A DNA stretch of 60,000 nt from Mesostigma viride (taxonomy: Eukaryota; Streptophyta; Mesostigmatophyceae; Mesostigmatales; Mesostigmataceae): NCBI GenBank assembly GCA_009746045.1, contig RPFO01000156.1, positions 5,689,900 through 5,749,899 on the forward strand, given 5' to 3'. A model generated the notes under the pieces. The model worked only from the letters and a program-made list of their open reading frames with translations. It did no database searches and had not been told where the DNA came from. Numbering within the stretch: position 1 is the first letter of the stretch; each line of letters starts with the position of its first letter. Made by a program: the position numbers and the translations under genes. Below, piece after piece: positions 8,860 through 20,374 of this stretch.

Positions 8860-11377
8860 TTTCTCATGACTCGACCATGGCGGAGCGGCTTGGCTTTTTG
8901 CACTCGACAGGAGCCGAGAGTTGACGGCTGCAGGGGGGGAATTAAAAAAAAGACATCAAGGCTAGCGGGCTGAATTGGCGCCCGCAAAGTATACGGCACG
9001 CTCGGTGGATTGCCCTCTACTGTAGTTATTGTACGCTGGTCATGACGGCTGTCAATCAGCCGGCCGTCCTAAATTTAGGACTTGGTCCTAAAAAGTCCTA
9101 AGGTCACTAAAACCGAGGCACCGGGCAGGGGGGGTCACTATATGGTCCATACCCCTAGTGGACCGTGACCTCCAAGATGTACCCTACCTGGGGTACCGGT
9201 ACATCGTACCCGGATTCTGTACCGGGTACCGGGTAGATGCGCTGGAATGTACGTACCTCGACCAAAAATACAACAATTTTGGGCCAAAAAAGTGGGTGCG
9301 GGAATAATGTGCGGCGGATATGGCGACCTGACAATTATGGGCGGCATTTTCACGAAGCTTATCGTTTTGGGCGCCCAGTAGCAAAAATGATAGCTTGATA
9401 CTTATGCGTTAAGGCGCTGAATTTAGTTGCGAAATTATTTGCGTTTGCATGTGTAGCACGGCTGCTCAACATGAGTAGGTCACAGATCGCCTACGACCGG
9501 ATGGTTGATTTTGAGCACAAACATGTCCGTGTGGAGAAAACGTTGCCCGCACCGGGCCAGGAGATTTTGGCGGATGATTTAAATCGTAGTATAGCGTTTA
9601 GAAATGGTATATCTGGTAAGGGAGCGCCGGGGCCTGGGTGTTCTTGCCCGAAATATACTGTCGACCATTTTTCATAACGCTAAGGCTGGGTAGCGAGCGC
9701 ACGTGACAGGACTTGTTTTTCGATCGATCCTGGGCCTAGAACAATGCTCCGGCGTGTCTTACATTATTTTCGAACCAGTTTGCAAGTTTGCCTGCGTTCT
9801 TGTGCCGGAAAGCTGGCTGGCTGCGGATATCCGCGATTCTTAATGCATCCACCTAGACGTGGCGACGTAATCAGCAGGTGCGGACCGGGTTCTCTGTGTG
9901 GCTTAGGTGTAAGGGGTAGCGTAGTCGTAGCAGTAAGTGTCAGCCAGCTATGCCTGAAAGACAGGACAGTTTCTGTGCATTTACATGGCTTACGTAGTTG
10001 GTTTACGGCATGTACCTTCTATCGTTGCCATCTTCCTTGTTCACTGCTGCTAAGTTACGCATGCTTCCCAGCGGTGTTACGGTTGTGTTCATTATCAACC
10101 ATGAGCCCATTGCTTGCAGTTGTTCTAGCTGTTCTTGTGCTGCTTATATGTGATGCTTTTACAGCTCACACCCCCCTTTAGAATGCATGCAATGTGTGGC
10201 ATGTTGGATAGTGCTCTTTAACAACTTCATCTGGCTGCTATCATGTGTAAGTTTCCATACAAATGTGGTGTCCTCTCCTTCCTGGGTGGTGGCCAGCATG
10301 CCCGTGACATTAAACAAGGTGTATGCTTAGAGATAGTTTGCCGCAAGGGGTGGGTCATGTTCAAGCCAGGCAACCTCAGCCACCATACAACCTTATATTG
10401 CATGATCTGCCCATCTGTGACACCATTAGGCACGCGTGTATATACGTGCAGCCACAGCATGGTACGGCCTTGTTATACGCTGCCCCACCTCCCCAAGGCC
10501 ACGTAGGGTCCTGTGGGGCCCTGAGGATTGGTAACAAGCTTAAGGGGCTGTGTTGGTGGCGTGGTGATGTGTGATATACATGGTGGTCCTAAAAAGTCCT
10601 AGGTTCAATTTTGGGCCTTTTTTTTCCTTCGAGGTCTGCCATGGGGCAGGGCCAGTTTTGGTACTAAACGTCGGTATTTGAACCTAGGTCTTTGATAGAA
10701 AGTAAAAAACTATATTATTTCTCAGTGGCACAAATGCCAGGGTCAAATATTATTGTTTACATGATTAAATACACATTCCCGAGCGTCCAGAATTTAGGAC
10801 TTTTTGCAGGCTTTTGGACACGGCGGCGTGGGACTGAACTTACAGTAACTAACATGACGCGGTCGCAAATTTTGTGGTCATAAATATGCTGCCAGCGTGG
10901 CTGCGTGGGTTGTGCTAGCGTATGTCAGTAGCTAGTTCGAAGGGAAGCGCTGGTGGCTGCGTACCTGCCCAGTGCTGCAGTGGCTGCACTACTGTACCTT
11001 AGCCGTGCAGTTAATAAGCTGACTGCAAATGCCGGCGCAGTGGTAGGCATTGGGGTCCAACATGAAAATTTATTTCCCATCGGAATGAGGTTTATCAAAT
11101 GATCAGTTGATGATCCGGCGATGCCTTTGAACTCCCCTCATCGAACCCGAGCGTTAGACGCCCATAGGCGTCAAAAGTTCGGGTTCAATGTGGGATAATT
11201 CCGTGGATAGCAACTTCGTAGATGCCAGAACGGTATTTTGGGCGCAACAAAGCATACTTGCGAAAGCGGCGTAGGGTCTGCCCTGCACATACAGTTAATC
11301 CCATCAATGACGGACCATAACCTGGGGAGGATGGTGCTGGACTTGACAATGGCGACGATGATGGGGCAGAAGGTGGG
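8860..11377. other. No convincing gene; scattered TCCTAAAAAGTCCTA motifs
   Basis: Several short ORFs (9471-9677, 9744-10181) have no recognisable family or clear codon bias. At 9066-9104 and 10586-10606 a related motif, TCCTAAAAAGTCCTA, recurs, and at 10793 a fragment AATTTAGGACTTTTT is seen, which may mark ends of a degraded repeat. Repeated GGTACCGG motifs lie at 9190-9235. Confidence 0.4.
11143..11186. other. Imperfect hairpin
   Basis: GAACCCGAGCGTTAGACGCC pairs with the following GGCGTCAAAAGTTCGGGTTC around loop CATA, about 16 of 20 positions matched. It could be a short foldback element or a structured RNA. No flanking duplication is seen. Confidence 0.5.
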
Positions 11378-12067
11378 GTGGACGGTGAATATGGGACTCG
11401 GTCGGGAAATGGTGTGTGGGATGATGGAGATGCATCTCATCTAGTCGAGGGAGGCTCAGGCGGCGGCGAAAACCGTGCCAACGTCGCCAACGAGGCCACT
11501 GTGGCACGAACGTTTGCCCATGGTCATGGCGAGGTCCTGCACGGACGCGTGACGGTGAGCGCGTCCGGTCAATGTTCCATTCCTTCGGCCATGCCCGGTC
11601 AAAAGAAGAATGAGACTGGCTATGGGACATTTCGGTCGCACACCGACTTTCTGCAGTTTGCTTACCACCAATGTATCGATACCCGAACTGACGTCGGCAT
11701 TAAAGCGCGCGTCGCCATGCCCAGGATCCTTTTTGGGATGACGACGATGCCCGTAACACGTCATTCGATTGGATTAAGATTTAAGCTTCCAATGCATCAC
11801 GTGAAAGCCGTTTCACTGGATGATGGCAGCACGGCGCATGTGCGCGGTATCCAGGACAGGCTTCGATCTGTGTTGGCCCAGCCTTGTATCACCAAGAGCC
11901 TTCACTTGTTACCTGAAATTATGGCGGACGGGCGACAAACTGGATTTCACATGAGCAATTTCTTCCATAACCATCCGCTATGCAAGTTGCGGGGCTTCAC
12001 ACATTCAGGCATCACATTCACGGTTGGGGACTTCCTCATAGTGTCAATGACTTATAGGACGGTGTGA
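11378..12067 (+). CDS. Hypothetical protein, 229 residues
   Basis: The longest isolated frame in this region, ending TGA at 12065-12067. It has an N-terminal Gly/Asp-rich part (residues 1-40), then a mixed hydrophobic/charged body with coding character (MHHVKAVSLDDGSTAHVRGI, HLLPEIMADGRQTGFHMSNF). An upstream exon in the same frame is possible, because the ATG chosen sits inside similar Gly/Met-rich sequence. No motif ties it to a known family. It lies just upstream of the truncated poly-glutamate-gene copy and might belong to another decayed element. Confidence 0.4.
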   Translation: MDGEYGTRSGNGVWDDGDASHLVEGGSGGGENRANVANEATVARTFAHGHGEVLHGRVTVSASGQCSIPSAMPGQKKNETGYGTFRSHTDFLQFAYHQCIDTRTDVGIKARVAMPRILFGMTTMPVTRHSIGLRFKLPMHHVKAVSLDDGSTAHVRGIQDRLRSVLAQPCITKSLHLLPEIMADGRQTGFHMSNFFHNHPLCKLRGFTHSGITFTVGDFLIVSMTYRTV

Positions 12068-12297
12068 ATGGAGGCAGACCGTACGGCGCTCCTGTTACGT
12101 TGATGGGTGTGCTTTATCAACGTGAGAACAAGATCTCAGACACTGTCACGGCGATGCTACGGGTCCATTACATATCTTTATGCGAGTAAGTGGAGACACA
12201 CACACTTGACATCATGCAACCCTGAATTCCATGAGAAGGAGTTGTTTGCATGTAAGTGGGAAGCGCTAGTGGAAGCGAGCTCATATGTAGGCCACAT

Positions 12298-13082
12298 GCG
12301 AGCTGGCTGAACTGAAGCACCACCGGAAGTCTGCTGATGGTGCAGTAGACACTGGTGCCACACACACAGCGCCCAGCGCGTCTCTCTCAGCCAGCCGTAG
12401 AGCCGGCTCCCTTTCTTCCCTTGGCGCCGCTAGCGGCCCACGTGCTAGCCGTGATGGTGATGACGCTGGCGACCAAACTGTCGAAGCTGCAGCTGGGTAA
12501 GCCTTCCTTTTAATGCGTTTGGGAATCCCATTTTCACCTGATCATACTTTGTTTTTGCAGTTGGATAATAGCTTGCTTGCACTGAAAGCACCGACATTCA
12601 CTGGGATTCCTGGCTCATGGCCCATGCATGCATATCGACGTGCCATGCTATTTTTATGCCTTAATTGCAGTGGAAAGAGGGGTGCATAAGGGACATCTTG
12701 GAAGAAGCCCGAGGTCATTTTCTCACCCCCACACTGATGAAGTCGCGGGAACACGTGGCTTTGTTCGGCCAGTACGTGACCAAGCTGGCCAGAGTGGCGA
12801 TGGCTTTTAAAGTTGTTTGTGCCAGACCACAAAGGCCTCGCCGAGAAGCATGCCACTTCGTGTATCAAAAACAACTTGACCACCACCCACAGCAATGCCG
12901 AGAGGGCGATCATCCACATGACCAGAACCATGGACCGGTACCGAGCTGCATATAAGATGGAACGTGACTCACCCGCGCGAGCCCAGGAGCGGGACCGATT
13001 GGTTGCAGATGTAAGTATGCCATAATGCAAGAGTGTGTGCGCGTGTGTGGGCGTGTGCCGTATCTGTCACCCTTAACGGTGT
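12298..13082 (+). pseudogene. Truncated second copy of the poly-glutamate gene
   Basis: From GAGCTGGCTGAACTGAAGCA at about 12298 the sequence follows the minus-strand gene at 8290-7530 with few differences, including the intron GTAAGCC...TTTTTGCAG and the later KNNLTTTHSNAERAIIHM frame. The N-terminus and poly-glutamate tract are missing. After CCGTATCTGTCA (ends at 13069) the match stops and resumes as TTAATAAGTGTTTCAATC at 18739, after the piggyBac-type insertion. The same internal frame change is present in both copies, so it predates the duplication. Confidence 0.75.
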
Positions 13083-13753
13083 TAACCCTTAAACCGTACT
13101 CGGTCCATTTTGAAGGACTGAGTTTTTCTCAGTCCTATTTATCGGACCGAGTTTGTGGCATAACTGGCTCAGATTCTAGCAAACTTTTAAAGATTCTGAC
13201 TGGACCTGATTCGAGATCTAGATTTGTACTTTCACGTACACCCCTGGTTTACTACTTTTGGACACCTGGACAGGGACCTACGGTCAAGGAAAGTAGGGGG
13301 GGTACCATGGCCAAACGAGGACGACGTGAATCAAAATTATTCACGTCCGCGGCTATGGTGGCACAAACAACTGGCTGGGGCGAGAGCATGGCTTGACGTA
13401 TTCGACTGAAACTTTGTAGGCATCATCCCTAGGTCTTGTAAATGCTATATGCGTAGCCATGCAACATTTACAAATGCATAGATATGTCTCGAGGTTATGT
13501 GGCGGCGCAGCAAATCGCGTGAGCGGCCAGGCGATGACAGTGCAAGCTTTACTTATTGCTCGGCAGAAAATGTTCGGATTTTTGCGCATGGATGATTTAG
13601 TTACGTCGTTCCTAGTGCAGTTGACTATCAATGGCGGCCAGGACATGCTTGCGGCTACGTTCGTCGGGTGGGCGTGCTAGCTCCTGCAAACAAGGTAATC
13701 TGCGGTTTCGACCAGGTACGTTTTAGCCTTTTATCATGTCTCAGTGACCGCGC

Positions 13754-15566
13754 ATTATCCGAGCTTTTGCTCACCCTATCTGCGTTATAGCGGGACTACG
13801 GAAGTCTGGGGTGCGGCCGAATAGAATTTGCCGCGTAAGACTAGGAGGAGGAGGTGCGCCGGCTGTGACCGGTAGTGGTTCGTTCCGCCTGTGTGCGGTC
13901 TACCGCCTGCGCGCGGTAGAAAGACTTAGAAAATCTGTACGAATTTGTGAAAACGAACCTTTAATAGCAGTGGCACAAGTGACGGGGGATGGTAGGGGCA
14001 GACCTGGCGCAGCGCCAGCGCCAGCGCCGGTACCGCTGCAATTTCGGTACCAACGCCAGTGCCAGCGCCGCGCCAGCCTGACGGCCCTTGTGGACTAGCA
14101 TTTAGGCAGACGAGGCAATGGCAGCAAAGCCTCTTTTGGTCCCCAATTTGCTGGCATATGCTGCCAACGTGACTAATTCGCTATGGCGATTATTAGACGG
14201 GCTAACGGCCTTGCCGCTGCGGCGGGAGGGCTGGAAATTTAATCAGTAATGTTAGCCGCGCGCAAGGAGAGCGGCGGCTCGAAATTTGGCCCTCTATCGG
14301 CCCAGATTGGAGAAGTGGGGTGCATCTAGGTCCGCGGGGCCGCGAGATGGAAAAATAACATAAAATAATGCACTACGATTTCGTAGACTGAGTGACGTAT
14401 GAGATAGCGGCCTTCCTGAAGGGATGGAAGCGCAGGAAATTGAGGCGTCAATTGGCCTGCGGGGCAACCTGCCCAGTCGCCATGGTTAGAAATCCTCAAG
14501 TCCGGACCGGAGTCGGGGGGGACGATACCCCCCAACTTCGCCTTTCCAATGCACGCTCTGCATACCACGTGGGAGGGAACGAGATGCTCGACCCCGCTGG
14601 GGACCTTGCCGCCTTGCCATGAGATGTGACGGGGGTAGCGGCAGCATAGGCGGGGGACGAGCTGGCATGAGAGGGGGGCGCCCTACTAACCGACGGCGAC
14701 ATTGCAGCGGTATCACCGGAATTGACAACAAACCGACGTGGCGGATGTGAAACGACGTTCCGGATTTGCTGACGAAGTCGGCCAGGAAGGGAAGGTGGGG
14801 AATAGGCATAAGTCCACTTTTGTGGCAGCCACCCAAAGACCCCCTTTAGCACTTGTTAGGAGCCCTACAGTGCATGTTGGCTCTATTAAGCTGTACTTAT
14901 TTGTAAAAAACTATTGTTGTCTGGTGCAACCCAAGCGTCAGTAGGTTAGCGTTAGAAGTGGATTATCCGAGCTTTTGCTCACCCTATCTGCGTTATAGCG
15001 GGACTACGGAAGTCTGGGGTGCGGCCGAATAGAATTTGCCGCGTAAGACTTGGAGGAGGAGGTGCGCCGGCTGTGACCGGTAGTGGTTCGTTCCGCCTGT
15101 GTGCGGTCTACCGCCTGCGCGCGGTAGAAAGACTTAGAAAATCTGTACGAATTTGTGAAAACGAACCTTTAATAGCAGTGGCACAAGTGACGGGGGATGG
15201 TAGGGGCAAACCTGGCGCAGCGCCAGCGCCAGCGCCGGTACCGCTGCAATTTCGGTACCAACGCCAGTGCCAGCGCCGCGCCAGCCTGACGGCCCTTGTG
15301 GACTAGCATTTAGGCAGACGAGGCAATGGCAGCAAAGCCTCTTTTGGTCCCCCACCCACCCACCCTGAACTTGTTATACCAGTTGTCCAAAAGAGGCCAG
15401 GGGAATAGGCATAAGTCCACTTTTGTGGCAGCCACCCAAAGACCCCCTTTAGCACTTGTTAGGAGCCCTACAGTGCATGTTGGCTCTATTAAGCTGTACT
15501 TATTTGTAAAAAACTATTGTTGTCTGGTGCAACCCAAGCGTCAGTAGGTTAGCGTTAGAAGTGGAT
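13754..15566 (+). mobile_element. Split-direct-repeat element 1
   Basis: Order: A1 13754-14144 (391 bp), long interior 14145-14796, B1 14797-14963 (167 bp), A2 14962-15352, short linker 15353-15399, B2 15400-15566. A1/A2 and B1/B2 look nearly identical (ACTAGGAG versus ACTTGGAG is one difference). The interior ends in a G/A-rich tract (AGGAAGGGAAGGTG) just before B1, like a polypurine tract. The linker with its upstream bases reads CCCCCACCCACCCACCC and ends CCAG, followed by GGGGAATAGG. No ORF of note. There is no flanking duplication, only AT shared at both junctions. The layout matches PAT/Kangaroo/Ngaro retrotransposons in outline; the 95-residue ORFs repeated in A1 and A2 are probably incidental. 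Confidence 0.7.
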
Positions 15567-16439
15567 GTGTCATATATTGTTTCGATACCAGTCTCGGGGC
15601 TATAATCGAGGCTTTATGACTGTCTTTTTGTTGCTTTATTGCTTCTGTGCATAGGCTTGTGATGGTTGGGTAGTAATGTTACCTTGGCCAGCTTTTGGAC
15701 GAGTTTTGACTGCTTTTAGCGTACGCATGCTACAACATGAATTTCGGTATAACGACAGATATCGTTTCTAATAATGTTCAGTTTGATGATACGATGCTTT
15801 CCGTTGCTTAAACAACTCAAGGCGAGTGTTATTCTGCCCAAGTCTAGGCATGCATGCTGGCCAAGTCCGCCTTCTTTTTGTGTGTTTGCTGTGTGTTAGA
15901 GACAGAGAGACGCCTGGGAACTGCTTGCATTGAAGCATCAGCAAGTTGCTAATTTTGTTTCTTTCCTTTTCCTTGTATTTTGAAGTTGTTTGTAGCTTAT
16001 AGGGTACGTTGGTAATAAGCTCCTTGCATGTGCCTTCTACGCGCGCTTTCTGCCCAATGGCACTAGATTTACATTATTATATAGCATGAGCTGTTGTTTT
16101 ATATGCTGGAAATGTGTTGGAGGATGCATGTGTGGCCAGCTATGATGTTTTGTGCCACATTGGGATAGGAAACCAAAACGGTAGTGCTAGCCACCCCCCC
16201 AAAAAAACTCTGTCCTATCTATTAAACGGACTGAGCTACTTTGGGCTTTTTGTTAGCTAGCTTGTGCAAATTTGTGTGGCATGTCATGTTGTGAATGCAT
16301 CGATGGCATGCTTGTGATATAAAGAAACTGCCTTTGAAATTCCAGGGCCTATATATTTGTATAAGTGGTCCATATTGCATGATGTATGTCTCAAACCCCA
16401 TTTTTCCGTACCCCCTTGGGGTTGGTGCTATTTATAGCA

Positions 16440-16665
16440 CCCAAAAGTCAAAGATATGGGACCAGTGACATGTCCCCAAAGAAATTCAACATAAATGCAT
16501 GCTTGGTACCAAGGGGTGGCCAGAAATTGTTTTTAGGCCATACACAACAAATATGCAAAGATGTGCAACTCAGTCCGTTTTTTAGGACCGAGTTGCTACG
16601 GTTTAAGGGTTAATAAGTGTTTCAATCATGTACCTGACTATGAAGTGTAATCAAGAAACAAGTGA
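16440..16665 (+). repeat. 226-bp direct duplication, copy 1
   Basis: Identical as far as I can read to 18569-18794. It contains the right terminus of the piggyBac-type element, its TTAA and about 50 bp of the host repeat flank. The two copies exactly bracket split-direct-repeat element 2, as if that insertion created a very long target duplication. Confidence 0.85.
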
Positions 16666-18570
16666 TTCATGTCCCACGTAGCTCCCACAAAAACCAGCAT
16701 CTTCATTAAAACAATAAGTGGAAGCATACATGTGACACTAATTGACATGCCCGGAGGCACGCCGTTCAAGGCCCTTCATGAAGTACGTTGCCCTAGAGGC
16801 AACCAAGACACGGGTGGGTGGGTGGGGAGCAAAGAAAGAGGCCGACAAAACCAGCCAGAGCGGCTTTTAGTCGCAAAACCTCCCTTATCCCTAGCTAACT
16901 GACGTCATTAAACCCTTATGTTTAGTGGATGCTAGTAAGACGCTAACCGTACAGACCGGGGGTAGAATATCCCGAATCTGCACGGCTAGTATTAAATAAT
17001 GCGTAGGTTGTTCTTTTCAGGGGCACTGCACCTCACGCCCCGTTCCGCCCGGGTATAATCAACCCAAGCGCGGAACGCACATTTTATTTAATTCATTTTT
17101 CAACCATGCACTATATTGCATCTACTAATCACAAAAGCTCTAGCCAAACAGCTACGAGTAAACACTACGACCTATAAGCCGCTCATCCAGCGGCCTCTTG
17201 TTCCCGCATTCACGTATAGAAGAAACTCCGTTCAAAGAACCCCGATTCATGTCCCACGTAGCTCCCACAAAAACCAGCATCTTCATTAAAACAATAAGTG
17301 GAAGCATACATGTGACACTAATTGACATGCCCGGAGGCACGCCGTTCAAGGCCCTTCATGAAGTACGTTGCCCAATCACCCCCGCCCTGGCTTTCCCTTG
17401 AAGCCGCACTCCACCTTGCTCGTTGTCACAAGTGACCGCCCTGCCGCAAAACGGGAGCCCCCCCACATCGGGAGGCGTGTGCCCGGCGGCTGTGGATGCA
17501 TGGCCAGGCCCAAAAAGGCCCAGCGCATTTGCACTGCGATTGCGCACGGCCAGCCTATCATGACCCCTCTCGGGGCCCCGAGTCGGTACCGCTATGGCCG
17601 TCTCCCCATAGACCCGGGGTGCTTCGAGAAAAAACGTGGACCTAGCCCAGGCCCCGCCAGCCCGGATGCCCGAGGCCACAGCCCCAGGCACCTGGCTGAA
17701 CGAGAGTCCGTTCAGCCAAGACCGCATTCCCCCCGAGGTTTCTATGCGTGGGGAAAAAATTTCTAGCTTAGGCGCTTTTCCCATCGCCGTCCCCAGCCCC
17801 AACCACCCCCCCTCGGCGGAAGGCAATTGCAAAGTTTGCTGGCCAGCAGCAATTTCCGAAGAAAAAGCCGCAGGCCGCGGACCGAGACACGGGTCGCCAG
17901 TGCCAGCCATCCGGCTCCAACCCGGGGTGCAAGCATCCCCAGGTACGGAGCACCAGCTCGCGCACTGGGCCGACCAAGCGACAGTTGAGCACCTGTCACG
18001 GCATCCGGCCCACCAAAGACCCCAAGCTGGGGAAAAGGTGCGGACCGGAGGTAATCATTTTCTTTTCTTTTAGTTAACCGAGCGAGGAACTACGCCTGGC
18101 CGGTTAACAACTGGAAGTCTCACCACTGGCCAAGTGGCCAGTGCAACCAGTGCTTTTGGGATTTTGCTCCGCAGCACCCATAGCTGCGGCTGCCGCCGCA
18201 ACGACAACGAGCAAAGAAAGAGGCCGACAAAACCAGCCAGAGCGGCTTTTAGTCGCAAAACCTCCCTTATCCCTAGCTAACTGACGTCATTAAACCCTTA
18301 TGTTTAGTGGATGCTAGTAAGACGCTAACCGTACAGACCGGGGGTAGAATATCCCGAATCTGCACGGCTAGTATTAAATAATGCGTAGGTTGTTCTTTTC
18401 AGGGGCACTGCACCTCACGCCCCGTTCCGCCCGGGTATAATCAACCCAAGCGCGGAACGCACATTTTATTTAATTCATTTTTCAACCATGCACTATATTG
18501 CATCTACTAATCACAAAAGCTCTAGCCAAACAGCTACGAGTAAACACTACGACCTATAAGCCGCTCATCC
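16664..18570 (-). mobile_element. Split-direct-repeat element 2
   Basis: Read on minus: A1 18570-18209 (362 bp), long interior 18208-17374 (835 bp), B1 17373-17244 (130 bp), spacer 17243-17189 (55 bp), A2 17188-16827, linker 16826-16794 (33 bp), B2 16793-16664. The linker begins with CCCCACCCACCCACCC, ends CTAG and is followed by GGGCAACG. A ends CCTCTTTCTTTGCTC, close to the A ends of elements 1 and 3. The interior is GC-rich and ends with a G-rich stretch (AGCCAGGGCGGGGGTG) before B1. Overlapping ORFs at 17356-18073 exist on both strands but match no family. It is flanked by 226-bp direct repeats. Confidence 0.7.
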
Positions 18571-18794
18571 CAAAAGTCAAAGATATGGGACCAGTGACAT
18601 GTCCCCAAAGAAATTCAACATAAATGCATGCTTGGTACCAAGGGGTGGCCAGAAATTGTTTTTAGGCCATACACAACAAATATGCAAAGATGTGCAACTC
18701 AGTCCGTTTTTTAGGACCGAGTTGCTACGGTTTAAGGGTTAATAAGTGTTTCAATCATGTACCTGACTATGAAGTGTAATCAAGAAACAAGTGA
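18569..18794 (+). repeat. 226-bp direct duplication, copy 2
   Basis: Second copy of 16440-16665. This copy is the one that joins correctly to the downstream host repeat (AAACAAGTGAATACAT, then tandem array 3), so the copy at 16440 is the one displaced by the insertion. Confidence 0.85.
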
Positions 18795-18804
18795 ATACAT
18801 ATGC

Positions 18805-19712
18805 ATGTGTCAAGGTGTTCTTGGGGGGCAAGTGAGGCCAGATTTTGCTAACAAAAATACCTTGCTGTCGCATGTGTCAAGGTGTTCTTGGGGGGCAAGT
18901 GAGGCCAGATTTTGCTAACAAAAATACCTTGGTGTTACATGTGTCAAGGTGTTCTTAGGGGGCAAGTGAGGCCAGATTTTGCTAGCAAAAATACCTTGGT
19001 GTCACATGTGTCAAGGTGTTCTTGGGGGCCAATTCGTGAGGCCAGATTTTGCTAACAAAAATACCTTGCTGTCACATGTGTCAAGGTGTTATTGGGGGGC
19101 AAGTGAGGCCAAATTTTGCTAACAAAAATACCTTGGTGTCACATGCGTCAAGATGTTCTTGGGGGCCAATTCGTGAGGCCAGATTTTGCTCACAAAAATA
19201 CCTTGGTCCCACATGTGTCAAAGTGCTCTTGGGGGGCAAGTGAGGCGAGATTTTGCTAACAAAAATACCTTGCTGTCACATGTGTCAAGATGTTCTTGGG
19301 GGGCAAGTAAGGCCAGATTTTGCTAACAAAAATACCTTGCTGTCACAATTGTCAAGATGTTATTGGGGGGCAAGTGAGGCCAGATTTTGCTAACAAAAAT
19401 ACCTTGGTGTCACATGTGTCAAGATGTCCTTGGGGGGCAAGTGAGGCCAGATTTTGCTAACAAAAATAGCTTGGTGTCACAGTTGTCAAGATGTTCTTGG
19501 GGGGCAAGTGAGGCCAGATTTTGCTAACAAAAATACGTTGGTGTCACATGTCTCAAGGTGTTATTGGGGGGCAAGTGAGGCCAAATTTTGCTAACAAAAA
19601 TACCTTGGTGTCACATGTGTCAACATGTTCTTGGGGGGCATGTGTGGCCATGCAGATTTTGCTAACAAAAATACCTTGGTGTCAAAAATTGTCAAGATGT
19701 TCTTGGGGGGCA
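18805..19712 (+). repeat. Tandem array 3, about 66-bp unit
   Basis: About fourteen copies of the same unit as array 1, with small insertions such as GGGGGCCAATTCGTGAGG at 19030 and 19165. It ends abruptly at the terminus AGTCGGGG of the next element (19714). Confidence 0.9.
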
Positions 19713-20374
19713 AGTCGGGGTAAAATTGGCTCTTTTTGTCAAATTGTCAAATTGTGGGAGGGCGGGGGCCGAGATTAATTAAGAGGTACCTTGAAATTAA
19801 ATAAGAGGCATGACTCTATCGAGATATATGTTTGGACGCGAATTTCTATTGGCGTGACTTTGTAGTACTGTACATCATGAAGGGTGACGGACAGTAGTGA
19901 AGTCGCCTAGTCGGGGATACGTTTCTACTTGCTAGATCGATTGCGCATTCGACGAAAACCCCGTGGTCAGTTTCAAACCGAATATCTATTGGACCGTATT
20001 TCAAGCACATTGTAGATGGCGTTTAGTTCGGCACTTCCGGGCGTCAGGCCCATTAAGGTCCAGGTGGAGATTTTCACACCTCCGAATCTACAGAATAGCG
20101 GTTGCGGAGATTTCGGTACATGGAAATGTGGCGACATGTTGGGACATGGCGCATCGCAGGGATATAACGGTGGTTCACATGGGCACCGGAGATTTGGAAA
20201 CAGCAGAGGGCCAGAACACTGATCACCATGCCAGCACAAACAAACGGACCTATCTCTCGTCTAGTTGAATACTGATTGCGGTTACGAACCTTACGTTGTG
20301 TGTGATTGGCTGGCCACTTACGGGGCACGAAGACCAAAGGTAGAAGGAGCGGACACGCGTCACGATGCATGTGA

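Larger units (their letters stand above)
13086..18738. mobile_element. Non-autonomous piggyBac-type element with nested insertions
   Basis: Left end TTAA at 13082-13085 then CCCTTAAACCGTA; right end TACGGTTTAAGGG (to 18738) then TTAA at 18739-18742. TTAA targets and CCC-initial inverted ends are the piggyBac hallmark. The empty site is visible in the homologous copy at 7.5 kb, whose minus strand reads CTGTCATTAATAAGTG. A 12-bp extra piece (cccttaacggtg, 13070-13081) lies outside the left TTAA and looks like a partial second terminus. Subterminally, GGACTGAG-TTTTT-CTCAGTCC forms a hairpin at 13116-13136. No transposase ORF is present. A second copy of the right end occurs at about 16609 because of the 226-bp duplication. 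Without nested elements it would be under 2 kb. Confidence 0.8.

Noticed and set aside
9744-10181. 145-codon ORF with a hydrophobic C-terminus
   Set aside because: Leu/Cys/Arg-rich random-like composition, no homologous copy in the window and no conserved motif.
17356-18073. Opposing 184- and 145-codon ORFs in split-repeat element 2
   Set aside because: GC-rich interior keeps several frames open on both strands; no motif, and elements 1 and 3 have no counterpart.
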